Shown here piece after piece: positions 51,092 through 59,592 of a DNA stretch of 64,000 nucleotides. The notes under the pieces were generated by a model that had not been told where the DNA came from, did no database searches, and saw only the letters and a program-made list of their open reading frames with translations. This DNA is from VXYL01 sp965243175 (GTDB lineage Bacteria; Pseudomonadota; Gammaproteobacteria; Pseudomonadales; Azotimanducaceae): contig OZ251532.1 of assembly GCA_965243175.1 (NCBI GenBank), positions 3,410,001 through 3,474,000 on the forward strand. The letters run 5' to 3'. Positions within the stretch are counted from its first letter, which is position 1; each line of letters starts with the position of its first letter. The position numbers and the translations under genes were made by a program.

Positions 51092-54000
51092 ATGAGTGCG
51101 CTTGACGTCTTCCACCCCGAGATAGCCCGTTGGTTCCGAACGACTTTCGGGGAACCCACGGACGTGCAGCGGCGAAGCTGGCCGCGCATCGCCGCTGGCG
51201 AACATCTGCTGGTCACGGCGCCTACCGGCAGCGGCAAGACGCTGACGGCGTTCCTCTGGGCCATCGACTCCTTCGCCACCGCCAAGTCCGAACCAGGCGC
51301 GACCCGGGTGCTGTACGTGTCGCCCCTGAAGGCGCTCAACAACGACATCCGCGCCAACCTCACCGAACCCATCGCCGCCCTCCGCGAACGCTTTGCCGCC
51401 GCGGCCATGCCGTTGCCGAGTCTTCGCGTCCAGACGCGCAGCGGCGACACCGAACCCGGCGACCGCCAACGCATGTTGCGCCGGCCGCCGGAACTGCTCA
51501 TCACCACGCCGGAGAGCCTGAATCTGCTGCTCACCACGGTGTGCGGCAGACAGGCGTTGTCCACCGTGGAGACGGTCATCCTGGACGAAATCCACTCGCT
51601 GGTGGAGAACCGCCGCGGCGTCCAGCTGATGACCGGCTTGGAGCGCTTGGCGGAACTGACCGGCGAGTTCCAGCGCGTGGCGCTGTCGGCGACGGTGCGC
51701 CCGCTGGATGTCGTGGCCCGCTACGTCGGCGGCCGCGATGCGGGCGGCGCGCCGCGCCCGGTGGGCATCGTCGAGTCCAAGGCGGAGAAGCGCGTGGCGT
51801 TCAGTGTGCGCTTCCCGGAAGCGGCGCGAACCGCCGCGGACAACGGCCTCAAGGTCTGGGAACCGCTCGCCGAGGCGTTTCACGAAGTCATCGACGGCAA
51901 CCGGTCGACGCTGTTCTTCGCCAACAGCCGGCGCATGGCGGAGAAGATCGCCTTGAAGCTGAACGCGGAGGAAACGGCGCCCGTCGCCTACGCCCACCAC
52001 GGTTCGCTCGCCCGCGAGATACGCAGCGAAGTGGAAGCGCGCCTGAAACAGGGCGAACTCAAAGCCATCGTCGCCACCAGTTCGCTGGAGATGGGCATCG
52101 ACATCGGCGATCTGGACGAAGTCGTGCTCATCCAATCGCCGCCGACCATCGCCGCCGCGGTGCAGCGTGTTGGACGCGCCGGGCATCGCGTCGGCGAAAC
52201 CAGCCGCGGCACCCTGTTCCCCACCCACGCGCGGGACTTCGTCGAAGCGGCGGTGCTTGCCAAGGCGGTGCGGGAGCGCGACATCGAGCCGCTGCGCCCG
52301 TTGGAGAATCCGCTCGACGTGCTGGCGCAGACCATCGTTTCCTGCGCCGGTTCCGAGGAGTGCTCCACGGACGCCCTCTACCGCACCCTCGTCCGCGCCG
52401 CCCCCTACGCCGAACTCAAGCGCGAGCACTTCGATCTGGTGGTGGAAATGCTCGCCGGCCGCTACGCCGGCACGCGCATCCGCGACCTCCGCCCTCGGCT
52501 CGCCTTCGACCGCGTGCGGCAGACGGTGAAGGCGCGGCGCGGGGCGCTGTTCGCGCTCTACACCTCCGGCGGCACGATTCCGGACCGCGGCTACTTCAAG
52601 ATTCGCCACGCCGAATCGGGCGCGGTCATCGGCGAACTCGACGAGGAGTTCGTCTGGGAAGCCACCGTCGGCCAGACCTTCAGCCTCGGCGCCCAGACCT
52701 GGCGCATCGACCGCATCACCCACAACGACGTGCTGGTGAAGTCGGCCCCGCCCCAAGGCACCGCGCCGCCGTTCTGGCGGGCGGAGGACATCAACCGCAG
52801 CTTCCACTATTCGCGGCGCATCGGCGAGTTCCTCGAAGCCGCCAACGACGTGCTGGCCACGGGCGATGCGGAGAGCCTGGCCGCCGAACTCGACGCCCTC
52901 GGCTTCATGGAGTGCGCGAGCGAAGAGCTCATCGACTACTTGCGGCGGCAGCGCGATGCCACCGGGCGCGACTTGCCCCACGGGCGCCATCTGCTCGTCG
53001 AGCACGTTCGCTCCGGGCCGGGCGGCCACCAGGGCCCGGACCGGGAGCAGCAGTTGGTGCTGCACACGCTCTGGGGCGGGCGCGTCAATCGGCCCATCGC
53101 GCTGGCGCTGCTCGCCGCTTGGCGGGAGCGCTTCGGCACGGCGGTGGAGGTCGATGCCGACAACAGTGCCATCGCCCTGCAGGTGAAGGAGGAGCTGGAC
53201 CCGGCGCTGCTGCTGAGTCTGGTGACGCCGGCAAACTTCGAGCGCCTGCTGCGGCGTTCGCTGGAAGGCTCCGGCTTCTTCGGCGCCCGCTTCCGCGAGT
53301 GCGCTGGGCGTTCGCTGCTGCTCGTGAAGCGCAGCTTCAAGCAGCGGATGCCGCTGTGGATGACGCGCCAGCAGGCGAAGAAGCTGCTGACCGCGGCCAA
53401 GCCCCTCGACGACTTTCCGGTGCTGCTGGAGACGTGGCGCACATGCCTGCAGGACGAGTTCGATCTGCCGGCGGCGTATGCGATGCTGGAAGACGTCGCC
53501 TCCGGGGCGCTGCCCTGGTCCTACGTCAGCACCGCCGTGCCGAGTCCGTTCGCCACCGACTTGGCGTTCGGCCAGATCGGTCGCTACATGTACGCGGACG
53601 ACAAGCCCGAGCAGGGCGACCGCTCGGCGCTCTCCGACGACCTCATTCGCCAGGCGGTGTTCGACCAGTCGCTGCGGCCGCGGCTCTCCGCTTCGGTGAT
53701 CGCCGAGTTCGAGTCCAAGGTGCAGCGGCGGCGCAACGGCTACGTTCCGGACGGCGAAGACGAACTGCGCGAATGGGCGAAGGAACGGCTCGCCATTCCG
53801 GAGGAGGAGTGGTTCGCGCACGTTGCCGTGCCGAGCGGCTTGGTTCGTCTGCGAGTCGAGGAGCGGATCTTCCTCGTCCATCCGGAAACGGCCGTCGGCG
53901 AGGACACGCTGCGCCAAGCCGGGGAAATCCTCCAGTTCTACGGGCCCCGAACGGCAACCGAGATCACAGCCATCCTGCCGTTTACCAAGGCAGACGCGCC

Positions 54001-55387
54001 GGCCCTGCTCCGCGAGCTTGTGGACGCGGGAACGCTGGTGCAGGGGCCGCTGCTCGCGGAACCCGGCGATGCGAACGAAGAACACTTCTGCGACGCCGAG
54101 AATCTGGAGACGCTGATCCGCTTCCAACGCGCCGCGGCCCGCCCGGACGTCGCCCCGCGGCCCGTTGCCGACCTTGCGCCGTTCCTGGCGCGGTGGCACG
54201 GCTTCGGGCGCGAGGATGCGCCGCTCGACGCCTTGGAGCGTCTGCGCGGCTACGCGGCGCCGGTTGGATTCTGGCTGGACGAAGCGCTGCGACCGCGCAC
54301 CGGCGGCGACTTCAGGTCGCTGGAGGAAGCCGCGCTCCGCGACGCCTTGGCGTGGCGCGGCTGCGGCAAGGAGACGATTGCCGTCGGTCTCGCCGAGGAC
54401 TTGGCGTTGGTCCAGCCTTCAACCGGGGCGCAGGAACCCGACGGCGAAGCCGCCGTCGCCCGGCTGTTCACTGATCCCAACGCACGCTACACCTTCACCC
54501 AGCTCCTCGACGAAGCGCGGCGACGGTCGGCGACAACCGCTGGCGACGAGGCCGCGGCGCTCGGCGAACCCAAAACCTTCAACGACGCTTTCTGGCAAGC
54601 GGTCTGGGAAGGCCGCATCGCCGCCGACGGATTCCAGGCGCTCGCAACCGGGCGCGAACGGCGCTTTGCCCTCGGCGGCGTGGGGCAGGGCGGCGGATGG
54701 TCGCGGCGCACCGCGAAAGCGCAGGCGCGCACCGTGTCCCTGGGCTGGCCCGGAACGTGGTACCGGGCGACGGACTTCGCCGCTGCCGCGGATCGTCTCG
54801 AACGGCTTGAAGAGGCGAAGGAACGCTGCCGGATGCTGCTCGACCGCTACGGCGTGATCTGTCGCGAGCTCGCCAACCGCGAGGGCGGCGACTTGCGCTG
54901 GGCGGCGGTGTTTCCGGCGCTGCGTCTGATGGAGCTCGCCGGCGAAGTGGTCGCTGGCCTGTTCTTCGAGGGCCTGTCCGGCCCGCAGTTCGCGTTGCCC
55001 GTTGCGTTGCGGCAGCTGGAACGCCTGAACCGCACCGAGGCGACGTTCTGGATCAACGCGCTGGACCCGGCGTCGCCGTGCGGCTTGGGAATCGGCGATG
55101 GCGCATTGCCGCAGCGTCGCCTCGCCAACCACTTGGGGTGGTTCGAGGGCGAGCTCGCGCTGGTCTCCGAGAACTTCGGCCGCCGCTTGCTGATCCGCCT
55201 CGACCCCGACGATCCCGGCCTCGACGCGCTGCTGCCTAATCTCGTCACTCTGTGTCGTCGCCGCAAGCGCCTGACCACGCAGACCATCAACGGCGAACCG
55301 GCCCGACGCAGTCCCTATCTGCCGGCCATGGCCCGTCACTTGAAGGTCGTGACCGACCACAAGGGCGTCTACTTCGAGGTGCCGTAG
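51092..55387 (+). CDS. Lhr-type large helicase
   Basis: 1431 residues. Superfamily 2 core: Walker A APTGSGKT at 43-50, LYVSPLKALNNDIRANL, DEIHSLV, LSATVRP, later MGIDIGDLDEVVLIQ and VQRVGRAGHR. The winged-helix and C-terminal beta-barrel region of Lhr follows to residue about 850, then a long C-terminal extension to 1431 that is typical of bacterial full-length Lhr. Lhr is a 3'-5' DNA/RNA-DNA helicase linked to DNA damage repair. Start ATG 51092, two bases before which a TTG alternative exists at 51083. Intact, one of the longest genes here. Followed by the SRPBCC-PDZ gene 70 bases on. Confidence 0.93.
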   Translation: MSALDVFHPEIARWFRTTFGEPTDVQRRSWPRIAAGEHLLVTAPTGSGKTLTAFLWAIDSFATAKSEPGATRVLYVSPLKALNNDIRANLTEPIAALRERFAAAAMPLPSLRVQTRSGDTEPGDRQRMLRRPPELLITTPESLNLLLTTVCGRQALSTVETVILDEIHSLVENRRGVQLMTGLERLAELTGEFQRVALSATVRPLDVVARYVGGRDAGGAPRPVGIVESKAEKRVAFSVRFPEAARTAADNGLKVWEPLAEAFHEVIDGNRSTLFFANSRRMAEKIALKLNAEETAPVAYAHHGSLAREIRSEVEARLKQGELKAIVATSSLEMGIDIGDLDEVVLIQSPPTIAAAVQRVGRAGHRVGETSRGTLFPTHARDFVEAAVLAKAVRERDIEPLRPLENPLDVLAQTIVSCAGSEECSTDALYRTLVRAAPYAELKREHFDLVVEMLAGRYAGTRIRDLRPRLAFDRVRQTVKARRGALFALYTSGGTIPDRGYFKIRHAESGAVIGELDEEFVWEATVGQTFSLGAQTWRIDRITHNDVLVKSAPPQGTAPPFWRAEDINRSFHYSRRIGEFLEAANDVLATGDAESLAAELDALGFMECASEELIDYLRRQRDATGRDLPHGRHLLVEHVRSGPGGHQGPDREQQLVLHTLWGGRVNRPIALALLAAWRERFGTAVEVDADNSAIALQVKEELDPALLLSLVTPANFERLLRRSLEGSGFFGARFRECAGRSLLLVKRSFKQRMPLWMTRQQAKKLLTAAKPLDDFPVLLETWRTCLQDEFDLPAAYAMLEDVASGALPWSYVSTAVPSPFATDLAFGQIGRYMYADDKPEQGDRSALSDDLIRQAVFDQSLRPRLSASVIAEFESKVQRRRNGYVPDGEDELREWAKERLAIPEEEWFAHVAVPSGLVRLRVEERIFLVHPETAVGEDTLRQAGEILQFYGPRTATEITAILPFTKADAPALLRELVDAGTLVQGPLLAEPGDANEEHFCDAENLETLIRFQRAAARPDVAPRPVADLAPFLARWHGFGREDAPLDALERLRGYAAPVGFWLDEALRPRTGGDFRSLEEAALRDALAWRGCGKETIAVGLAEDLALVQPSTGAQEPDGEAAVARLFTDPNARYTFTQLLDEARRRSATTAGDEAAALGEPKTFNDAFWQAVWEGRIAADGFQALATGRERRFALGGVGQGGGWSRRTAKAQARTVSLGWPGTWYRATDFAAAADRLERLEEAKERCRMLLDRYGVICRELANREGGDLRWAAVFPALRLMELAGEVVAGLFFEGLSGPQFALPVALRQLERLNRTEATFWINALDPASPCGLGIGDGALPQRRLANHLGWFEGELALVSENFGRRLLIRLDPDDPGLDALLPNLVTLCRRRKRLTTQTINGEPARRSPYLPAMARHLKVVTDHKGVYFEVP

Positions 55388-55457
55388 CGACTGTCCAGCG
55401 TCTTGACCGTAGCGGCGCGCTGCGTTTGGCTTGAGGCGTCAAGAAGGGAGAGAACCG

Positions 55458-56105
55458 ATGCAGGAGTTGCGCGAAACGTTCCATGTCGAACTGTCGCTTG
55501 CCGCGACGTGGCGGCGCTTGCGCGTCGCGGTGGAAGCCGATGACGAATCGCGCCGCTGCCGCATCCCCGGCTTCCCAAGCATGGACGGCGGTGCCGGCTG
55601 CGCGGCGACGATCGTCGAGAGCGAAGCCCAGCGCCGTCTGCTCGCCGTGAAGGAGGACGCGCCATGTGCGGGCTCAAAGATCGCCATCGAGATCGGCCCG
55701 GCGAATGCGTCCGGCTGGCCGACGCGGGTCTCGGTCGAGCAATCCGAACTGCCGCCGCCGATGGCCGCGATGCCGGACGCGGTGGTCGCGCACTGGCGCA
55801 TGATCGTCGCCGACTTCCGCCTCTACGTGGAACGCGAGGTGGTCGCGCCGCCGGTGCGCTGGGGCCCGGACTTCGGCGCACTGACCGAGCAGACGCCGCT
55901 CGGGCTCGTGCTCTCGGCTGTTGGTCGTGGTGGATTCGCGGCACGCTGCGGAATGTGCGACGGCGATCTGCTGCTGACGCTCGGCGGGGTTCGCGTACGT
56001 TCGCTCGAAGAGTTGTGGGCGGTGCTGGCGGTTGCGCCCGTCGAGGGTATGGAAGCGACGTGGGTGCGGGAACGCGACACGCTTTCGGGCGTGGCGCAGC
56101 TATGA
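55458..56105 (+). CDS. SRPBCC-like domain fused to a PDZ domain
   Basis: 215 residues. Residues 1-125 read as a START/SRPBCC (AHSA1/polyketide cyclase-like) fold: paired strands, then the long C-terminal helix AVVAHWRMIVADFRLYVERE. Residues 140-215 are a PDZ domain (PLGLVLSAVGRGGFAARCGM then CDGDLLLTLGGVRVRSLEEL). The combination is uncommon. No signal peptide, so cytosolic. Start ATG 55458 with AAGGGAGAG upstream. Function unknown. A lipid- or small-molecule-binding protein recruited through peptide binding is a guess. Confidence 0.65.
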   Translation: MQELRETFHVELSLAATWRRLRVAVEADDESRRCRIPGFPSMDGGAGCAATIVESEAQRRLLAVKEDAPCAGSKIAIEIGPANASGWPTRVSVEQSELPPPMAAMPDAVVAHWRMIVADFRLYVEREVVAPPVRWGPDFGALTEQTPLGLVLSAVGRGGFAARCGMCDGDLLLTLGGVRVRSLEELWAVLAVAPVEGMEATWVRERDTLSGVAQL

Positions 56106-56118
56106 ATCGCTTGAGTCG

Positions 56119-56880
56119 CTATGAATACTGGCGTCCGTCGCAGTAGATCTTCTCGCCGGTGATGTAGACGTTGCGTTCGGAGACTAGGAAGCGCACGACG
56201 TTCGCCACATCTTCGGGCTGGCAGACCTTGCCGAACGGCATGGAGGCGTCCAAGGTGCGCATGTCCGTGACGCCAGCGGTGGCCTTCATCAGGCGGCGCC
56301 CCATTTCCGTTTCCACGAGCCCCGGCGCCACGACGTTGACGCGGATGCCGTTCTGCCGTTCCTCCCGCGACAGCGTGACCGCCAACGCTTCCATCGCCGC
56401 CTTGGCCATGTTGTAGGGGCCGCCGTTGGCCGCCAAGCCGCGCGAGGCGACGCTCGAGATCATCACGATGTCGCCGCGGCCAAGCTGCCGCATCTGCGGC
56501 ACGACCAGCTTGGAGAGGTAGTGCGAACCGAAGGCGTCGATGGCGACCACGCGGCGCAGTTCGCCGGGGTCGGTATCGACCACGGAGAGGCCGCGCGAGG
56601 CGATGCCGGCGTTGTTGACGAGGATGCTCACCGCGCCGAGCTCGCCCTCGATCATCGCCACCATCTCCTGGGCGCGCTCGAAGTCGTCGATGGTGGCGTG
56701 GTACATCCGCGCGTTGCCGCCGGCGCGCGTGATGTCGTCGACGGTCTGCCGCGCCGTTTCTTCGTTGCGCCGGTAGTTCACGGCCACCGCCGCGCCGTCC
56801 TCGGCGAGCGCCAGCGAGACCGCGCGGCCGATGCCGCGTCCGCCGCCGGTCACCAGCGCGACGCGCCCGCTCAGCGGCAT
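56119..56880 (-). CDS. SDR family oxidoreductase, FabG-like
   Basis: 253 residues. TGGGRGIG at residues 11-18, NNAG near 91, catalytic Ser in VMISSVASRGL, YNMAK. The C-terminus ITGEKIYCDGRQYS matches 3-oxoacyl-[ACP] reductase-like SDRs. Reduces 3-oxoacyl or other carbonyl substrates with NADPH; the true substrate is not fixed by sequence. Same strand as the enoyl-CoA hydratase gene upstream, 83 bases apart. Confidence 0.9.
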   Translation of the reverse strand: MPLSGRVALVTGGGRGIGRAVSLALAEDGAAVAVNYRRNEETARQTVDDITRAGGNARMYHATIDDFERAQEMVAMIEGELGAVSILVNNAGIASRGLSVVDTDPGELRRVVAIDAFGSHYLSKLVVPQMRQLGRGDIVMISSVASRGLAANGGPYNMAKAAMEALAVTLSREERQNGIRVNVVAPGLVETEMGRRLMKATAGVTDMRTLDASMPFGKVCQPEDVANVVRFLVSERNVYITGEKIYCDGRQYS

Positions 56881-56963
56881 GGGGCCGGCGGGCCGCAGCC
56901 CTTGGCGAGTGGAATGTCTGGGCGCCCGGAATTGTGCGGAACGGCGGCCACGCTACTTACACG

Positions 56964-57743
56964 CTACTTGCCGACGAACTTGGCGTCGCGCTTCTCGAAG
57001 AACGCCCGCACGCCCTCGGCATGGTCCTTGGTGCCGCCGGCCTCGCTCTGCAGCCGCGCTTCGAGGTCGAGTTGCTGTTCGTAGGCGTTGTGCCAGGTCG
57101 ACCAGTAGAGTCTTCGAATCAGCGCCAGCGACTTCGGCCCGGCGGCGAGCTTGGCGGCGATCTCCAACGCCCCGGCCATGAGCGCGTCGTTGTCTTCGTA
57201 GACGCGGTTGACGAGACCCCAGGCTTCCGCCTTCTCCGCCGGCAGGCGTTCCGCCAGCAGCGAAAGTTCGACGGCGCGCCCCCAGCCGACCATGCGCGGC
57301 AGCATGAACGTGGCGCCGCCGTCCGGCACCAGGCCGATGCGGGCGAACGCTTGCAGGAAGAAGGCGTTCTTGGCCGCGCAGACGATGTCGCCGAACAACG
57401 CGAAGCTCATGCCGACTCCCGCCGCGGCGCCGTTGACCGCGGTGACGATGGGCATGTCGAGGTCGCGCAGGGCGAGCAGCAGCGGGTGGTAGGCGTTGCG
57501 CAGCGAGGCGCCGGCACCATCGCCACGGCCCCGGTCGCCGAGATTGGCGCCGGCGCAGAATCCGCGCCCGACGCCGGTGAGCAGCAGGCAGCGCGCGCCG
57601 TTGTTCGGGTCCTGCACTTCGCGCAAGGCCTCGTCGAGACCGCCCAGCATCGCCCCGCCGATGGCGTTCATCACCTCCGGGTGGTTGAACTTGAGCACCG
57701 CCACTTTGTCCTCGAAGTCGAGGATGACCTTGTCGAACTCCAA
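56964..57743 (-). CDS. Enoyl-CoA hydratase/isomerase (PaaG-like)
   Basis: 259 residues from TTG 57743, preceded by AAGGAGG. Crotonase fold with the oxyanion-hole block GRGFCAGANLGD and AVNGAAAGVGMSFALFGDIV, then FARIGLVPDGGATFML. The catalytic position has Asp (PDGG), as in PaaG/2-(1,2-epoxyphenyl)acetyl-CoA isomerase and related isomerases. Hydration or isomerisation of acyl-CoA. With the SDR gene it may serve fatty-acid or aromatic breakdown. Confidence 0.92.
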   Translation of the reverse strand: MEFDKVILDFEDKVAVLKFNHPEVMNAIGGAMLGGLDEALREVQDPNNGARCLLLTGVGRGFCAGANLGDRGRGDGAGASLRNAYHPLLLALRDLDMPIVTAVNGAAAGVGMSFALFGDIVCAAKNAFFLQAFARIGLVPDGGATFMLPRMVGWGRAVELSLLAERLPAEKAEAWGLVNRVYEDNDALMAGALEIAAKLAAGPKSLALIRRLYWSTWHNAYEQQLDLEARLQSEAGGTKDHAEGVRAFFEKRDAKFVGK

Positions 57744-57796
57744 ACGTCCTCCTTGCCTATGCGCTCGTTCCCGCGTGTGCCGTTCGCGTGCCAGAC

Positions 57797-58426
57797 TCAA
57801 GCGCCCGCGCTTGGGCGGCTGGAAACGGCGTTGTACCAGCGCTGGATGTGCGGATGATCGTCGCCCACGCGCATCTGGATCCACTTCGCGAAATCGACGA
57901 CGCAGAGGGCCGTGATGTCCGCCACGCTGAACGAATCGCCAGCGACGAACTCCGACTCGCCCAAGGTGGTGTTCAGGGCGTCGTAGAAGCGCTCCGTGGA
58001 GGCGCGCCCGCGTTCGACGAGCCCAGGAACCGCCGGTACGCCCTGGCTGCCGGAGAGCGAGCGGTCCTTGAACGCCGGATTGCCGTTGCGGAACGCTTCC
58101 GCCACCGAGAGCAGGCCGTCGTGCTCCATGTGCCGCTGCGCCGAGGCGATGACGGCTCTCGATTTCGCGTCCGTCCCCATCAGCGCCGGTTCGGGGTGCA
58201 GACCCTCGAAGTAGATGCAGATGGCCATGGATTCGTCGATCACGGTGCCGTCGTCGAGAACCAGCGTCGGCAGCAGACAGCGCGGATTGATGGCGCGAAA
58301 CTCGTCGCCGAGGTTCTCGCCAGCGGGAATGTCCACCTGCACGGTTTCCACTTCGATGCCCTTCTCGGCAAGGAAGATCCGCACCCGGCGCGGGTTCGGC
58401 GCCATCTTGAAGTCGTAGAGTTTCAT
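57797..58426 (-). CDS. Glutathione S-transferase family protein
   Basis: 209 residues. N-terminal thioredoxin fold (MKLYDFKMAPNPRRVRIFLA) with cis-Pro in RCLLPTLVLDDGTVIDES and the ES pair for glutathione binding. C-terminal helices with the conserved Asp in FSVADITALCVVDF. Catalytic residue and substrate unknown. The ATG at 58426 has GGGAACG upstream. Upstream on the same strand as the hydratase gene, 53 bases away, probably one transcript of three genes. Confidence 0.92.
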   Translation of the reverse strand: MKLYDFKMAPNPRRVRIFLAEKGIEVETVQVDIPAGENLGDEFRAINPRCLLPTLVLDDGTVIDESMAICIYFEGLHPEPALMGTDAKSRAVIASAQRHMEHDGLLSVAEAFRNGNPAFKDRSLSGSQGVPAVPGLVERGRASTERFYDALNTTLGESEFVAGDSFSVADITALCVVDFAKWIQMRVGDDHPHIQRWYNAVSSRPSAGA

Positions 58427-58551
58427 CGAGCGTTCCCAAGGGGCTGAGTCTCGAACCATAGGCGCAAAGCGCCTTCGATTTCCAGCTATTTTCCGGGAGC
58501 GCTCGGGCGCGGCGGAGGCATGGGGGCGGCGCGGTGGTTTAGAGTGTACCC

Positions 58552-58947
58552 ATGACGCTCGGCGCCATCCTCATTCCCATCGTCGCGCTCGCGGTCTGCT
58601 TCGGCGGCATGTGGTTCGCGTGGCGGCTGGTCATGGGGGCGGAACGGGAAGGGGCGGGGCCGAAGGATCAACCCACCGAAGCGGCGGACGCGGAACGCCC
58701 GCCCCCGCCAGCCCCCGCTCGCCGTGGCATTGCCGGGCCGGTGATCGCCTTGGCGGCGGTGATGCTGGGGCTTGGCGGCTTCGCCTTCATCGCAGCGCCC
58801 GCTCTTGGCGGCGCGTCGCCGCTGCTCGTCGCCGGCGGCGTTGCGACCGGCGTCGGCCTGCTCGGCGGCTTCTCGATCTGGGCGCTGCGTCGCCGCCCGC
58901 AATCGTCGCCTCTCGAACAACGCAAGACGTCTGGAGAAGGCCAGTGA
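58552..58947 (+). CDS. Small membrane protein
   Basis: 131 residues. One N-terminal helix (3-29), an acidic/Pro linker, then two helices (60-83 and 88-112) and a basic tail. No family recognised. Its stop overlaps the methyltransferase start (GTGA), so translation is coupled. Divergent from the GST gene. Confidence 0.7.
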   Translation: MTLGAILIPIVALAVCFGGMWFAWRLVMGAEREGAGPKDQPTEAADAERPPPPAPARRGIAGPVIALAAVMLGLGGFAFIAAPALGGASPLLVAGGVATGVGLLGGFSIWALRRRPQSSPLEQRKTSGEGQ

Positions 58948-59555
58948 GCGAAGCCGATCGCCGCAAGTGGGACGACCGCTACCGCGCCGGCGCCTACGCC
59001 GAGCGAACGTGGCCGAGCGCCTTCCTGGTCGATTGCGCCCCTCTGCTGCCGAGCGCCGGCCGCGCCCTCGATCTCGCCTGCGGGGCAGGGCGGAACGCGC
59101 TCTTTCTGGCCCGCCGGGGCTTGCAGGTGGACGCGGTGGACATTTCCTCCGAAGCGTTGGCGCGCGGGCGGGCCGCTGCCGCCGACCTGCCCATTCGCTG
59201 GCTTCTTCAAGACCTCGACGACGGCCTGCCGCCGAACGCCTACGACGTGATCGTGAACATCCGCTACGTCAACCTGGCCCTCTTGCGCGCACTGCTGCCG
59301 AACTTGCGCGAAGGCGGTGTGCTGCTCGTGGAACAACACCTCGCAACCGAGCTGCCGGATGTCGTGGGGCCAAGCAATCCCGCGTTCCGCGTCGCGCCCG
59401 GCGAGTTGTCGCAGCTGGCAGCCGATGCGGAGGGGATGCAAGTCGAACGCAGCGAAGAGGGCGTCTTCGTCGATCCCGACGGCGGCCGAGCGGCGCTGGC
59501 GCGACTGGCGGCCCGCAAGACATCTGCATGTGTCGCGGCCGGCGAAGGCACGTAA
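58944..59555 (+). CDS. SAM-dependent methyltransferase (TehB-like)
   Basis: 203 residues from GTG 58944. Motif I is ALDLACGAGRNALFLARRG (about 42-60), with the acidic residue of motif II in VDAVDISSEAL. The N-terminus SEADRRKWDDRYRAG is typical of TehB/UbiG-like methyltransferases (tellurite resistance or small-molecule methylation). Overlaps the membrane-protein gene. The substrate is unknown. Confidence 0.88.
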   Translation: MSEADRRKWDDRYRAGAYAERTWPSAFLVDCAPLLPSAGRALDLACGAGRNALFLARRGLQVDAVDISSEALARGRAAAADLPIRWLLQDLDDGLPPNAYDVIVNIRYVNLALLRALLPNLREGGVLLVEQHLATELPDVVGPSNPAFRVAPGELSQLAADAEGMQVERSEEGVFVDPDGGRAALARLAARKTSACVAAGEGT

Positions 59556-59592
59556 TCTGGTCTAATGGCGGGCGAGGGAGGAACGTCGTTAG

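Noticed and set aside
50879..54199. 1106-codon minus-strand open frame opposite the Lhr helicase
   Set aside because: Shadow. The helicase motifs lie on the plus strand and this frame has no domain.
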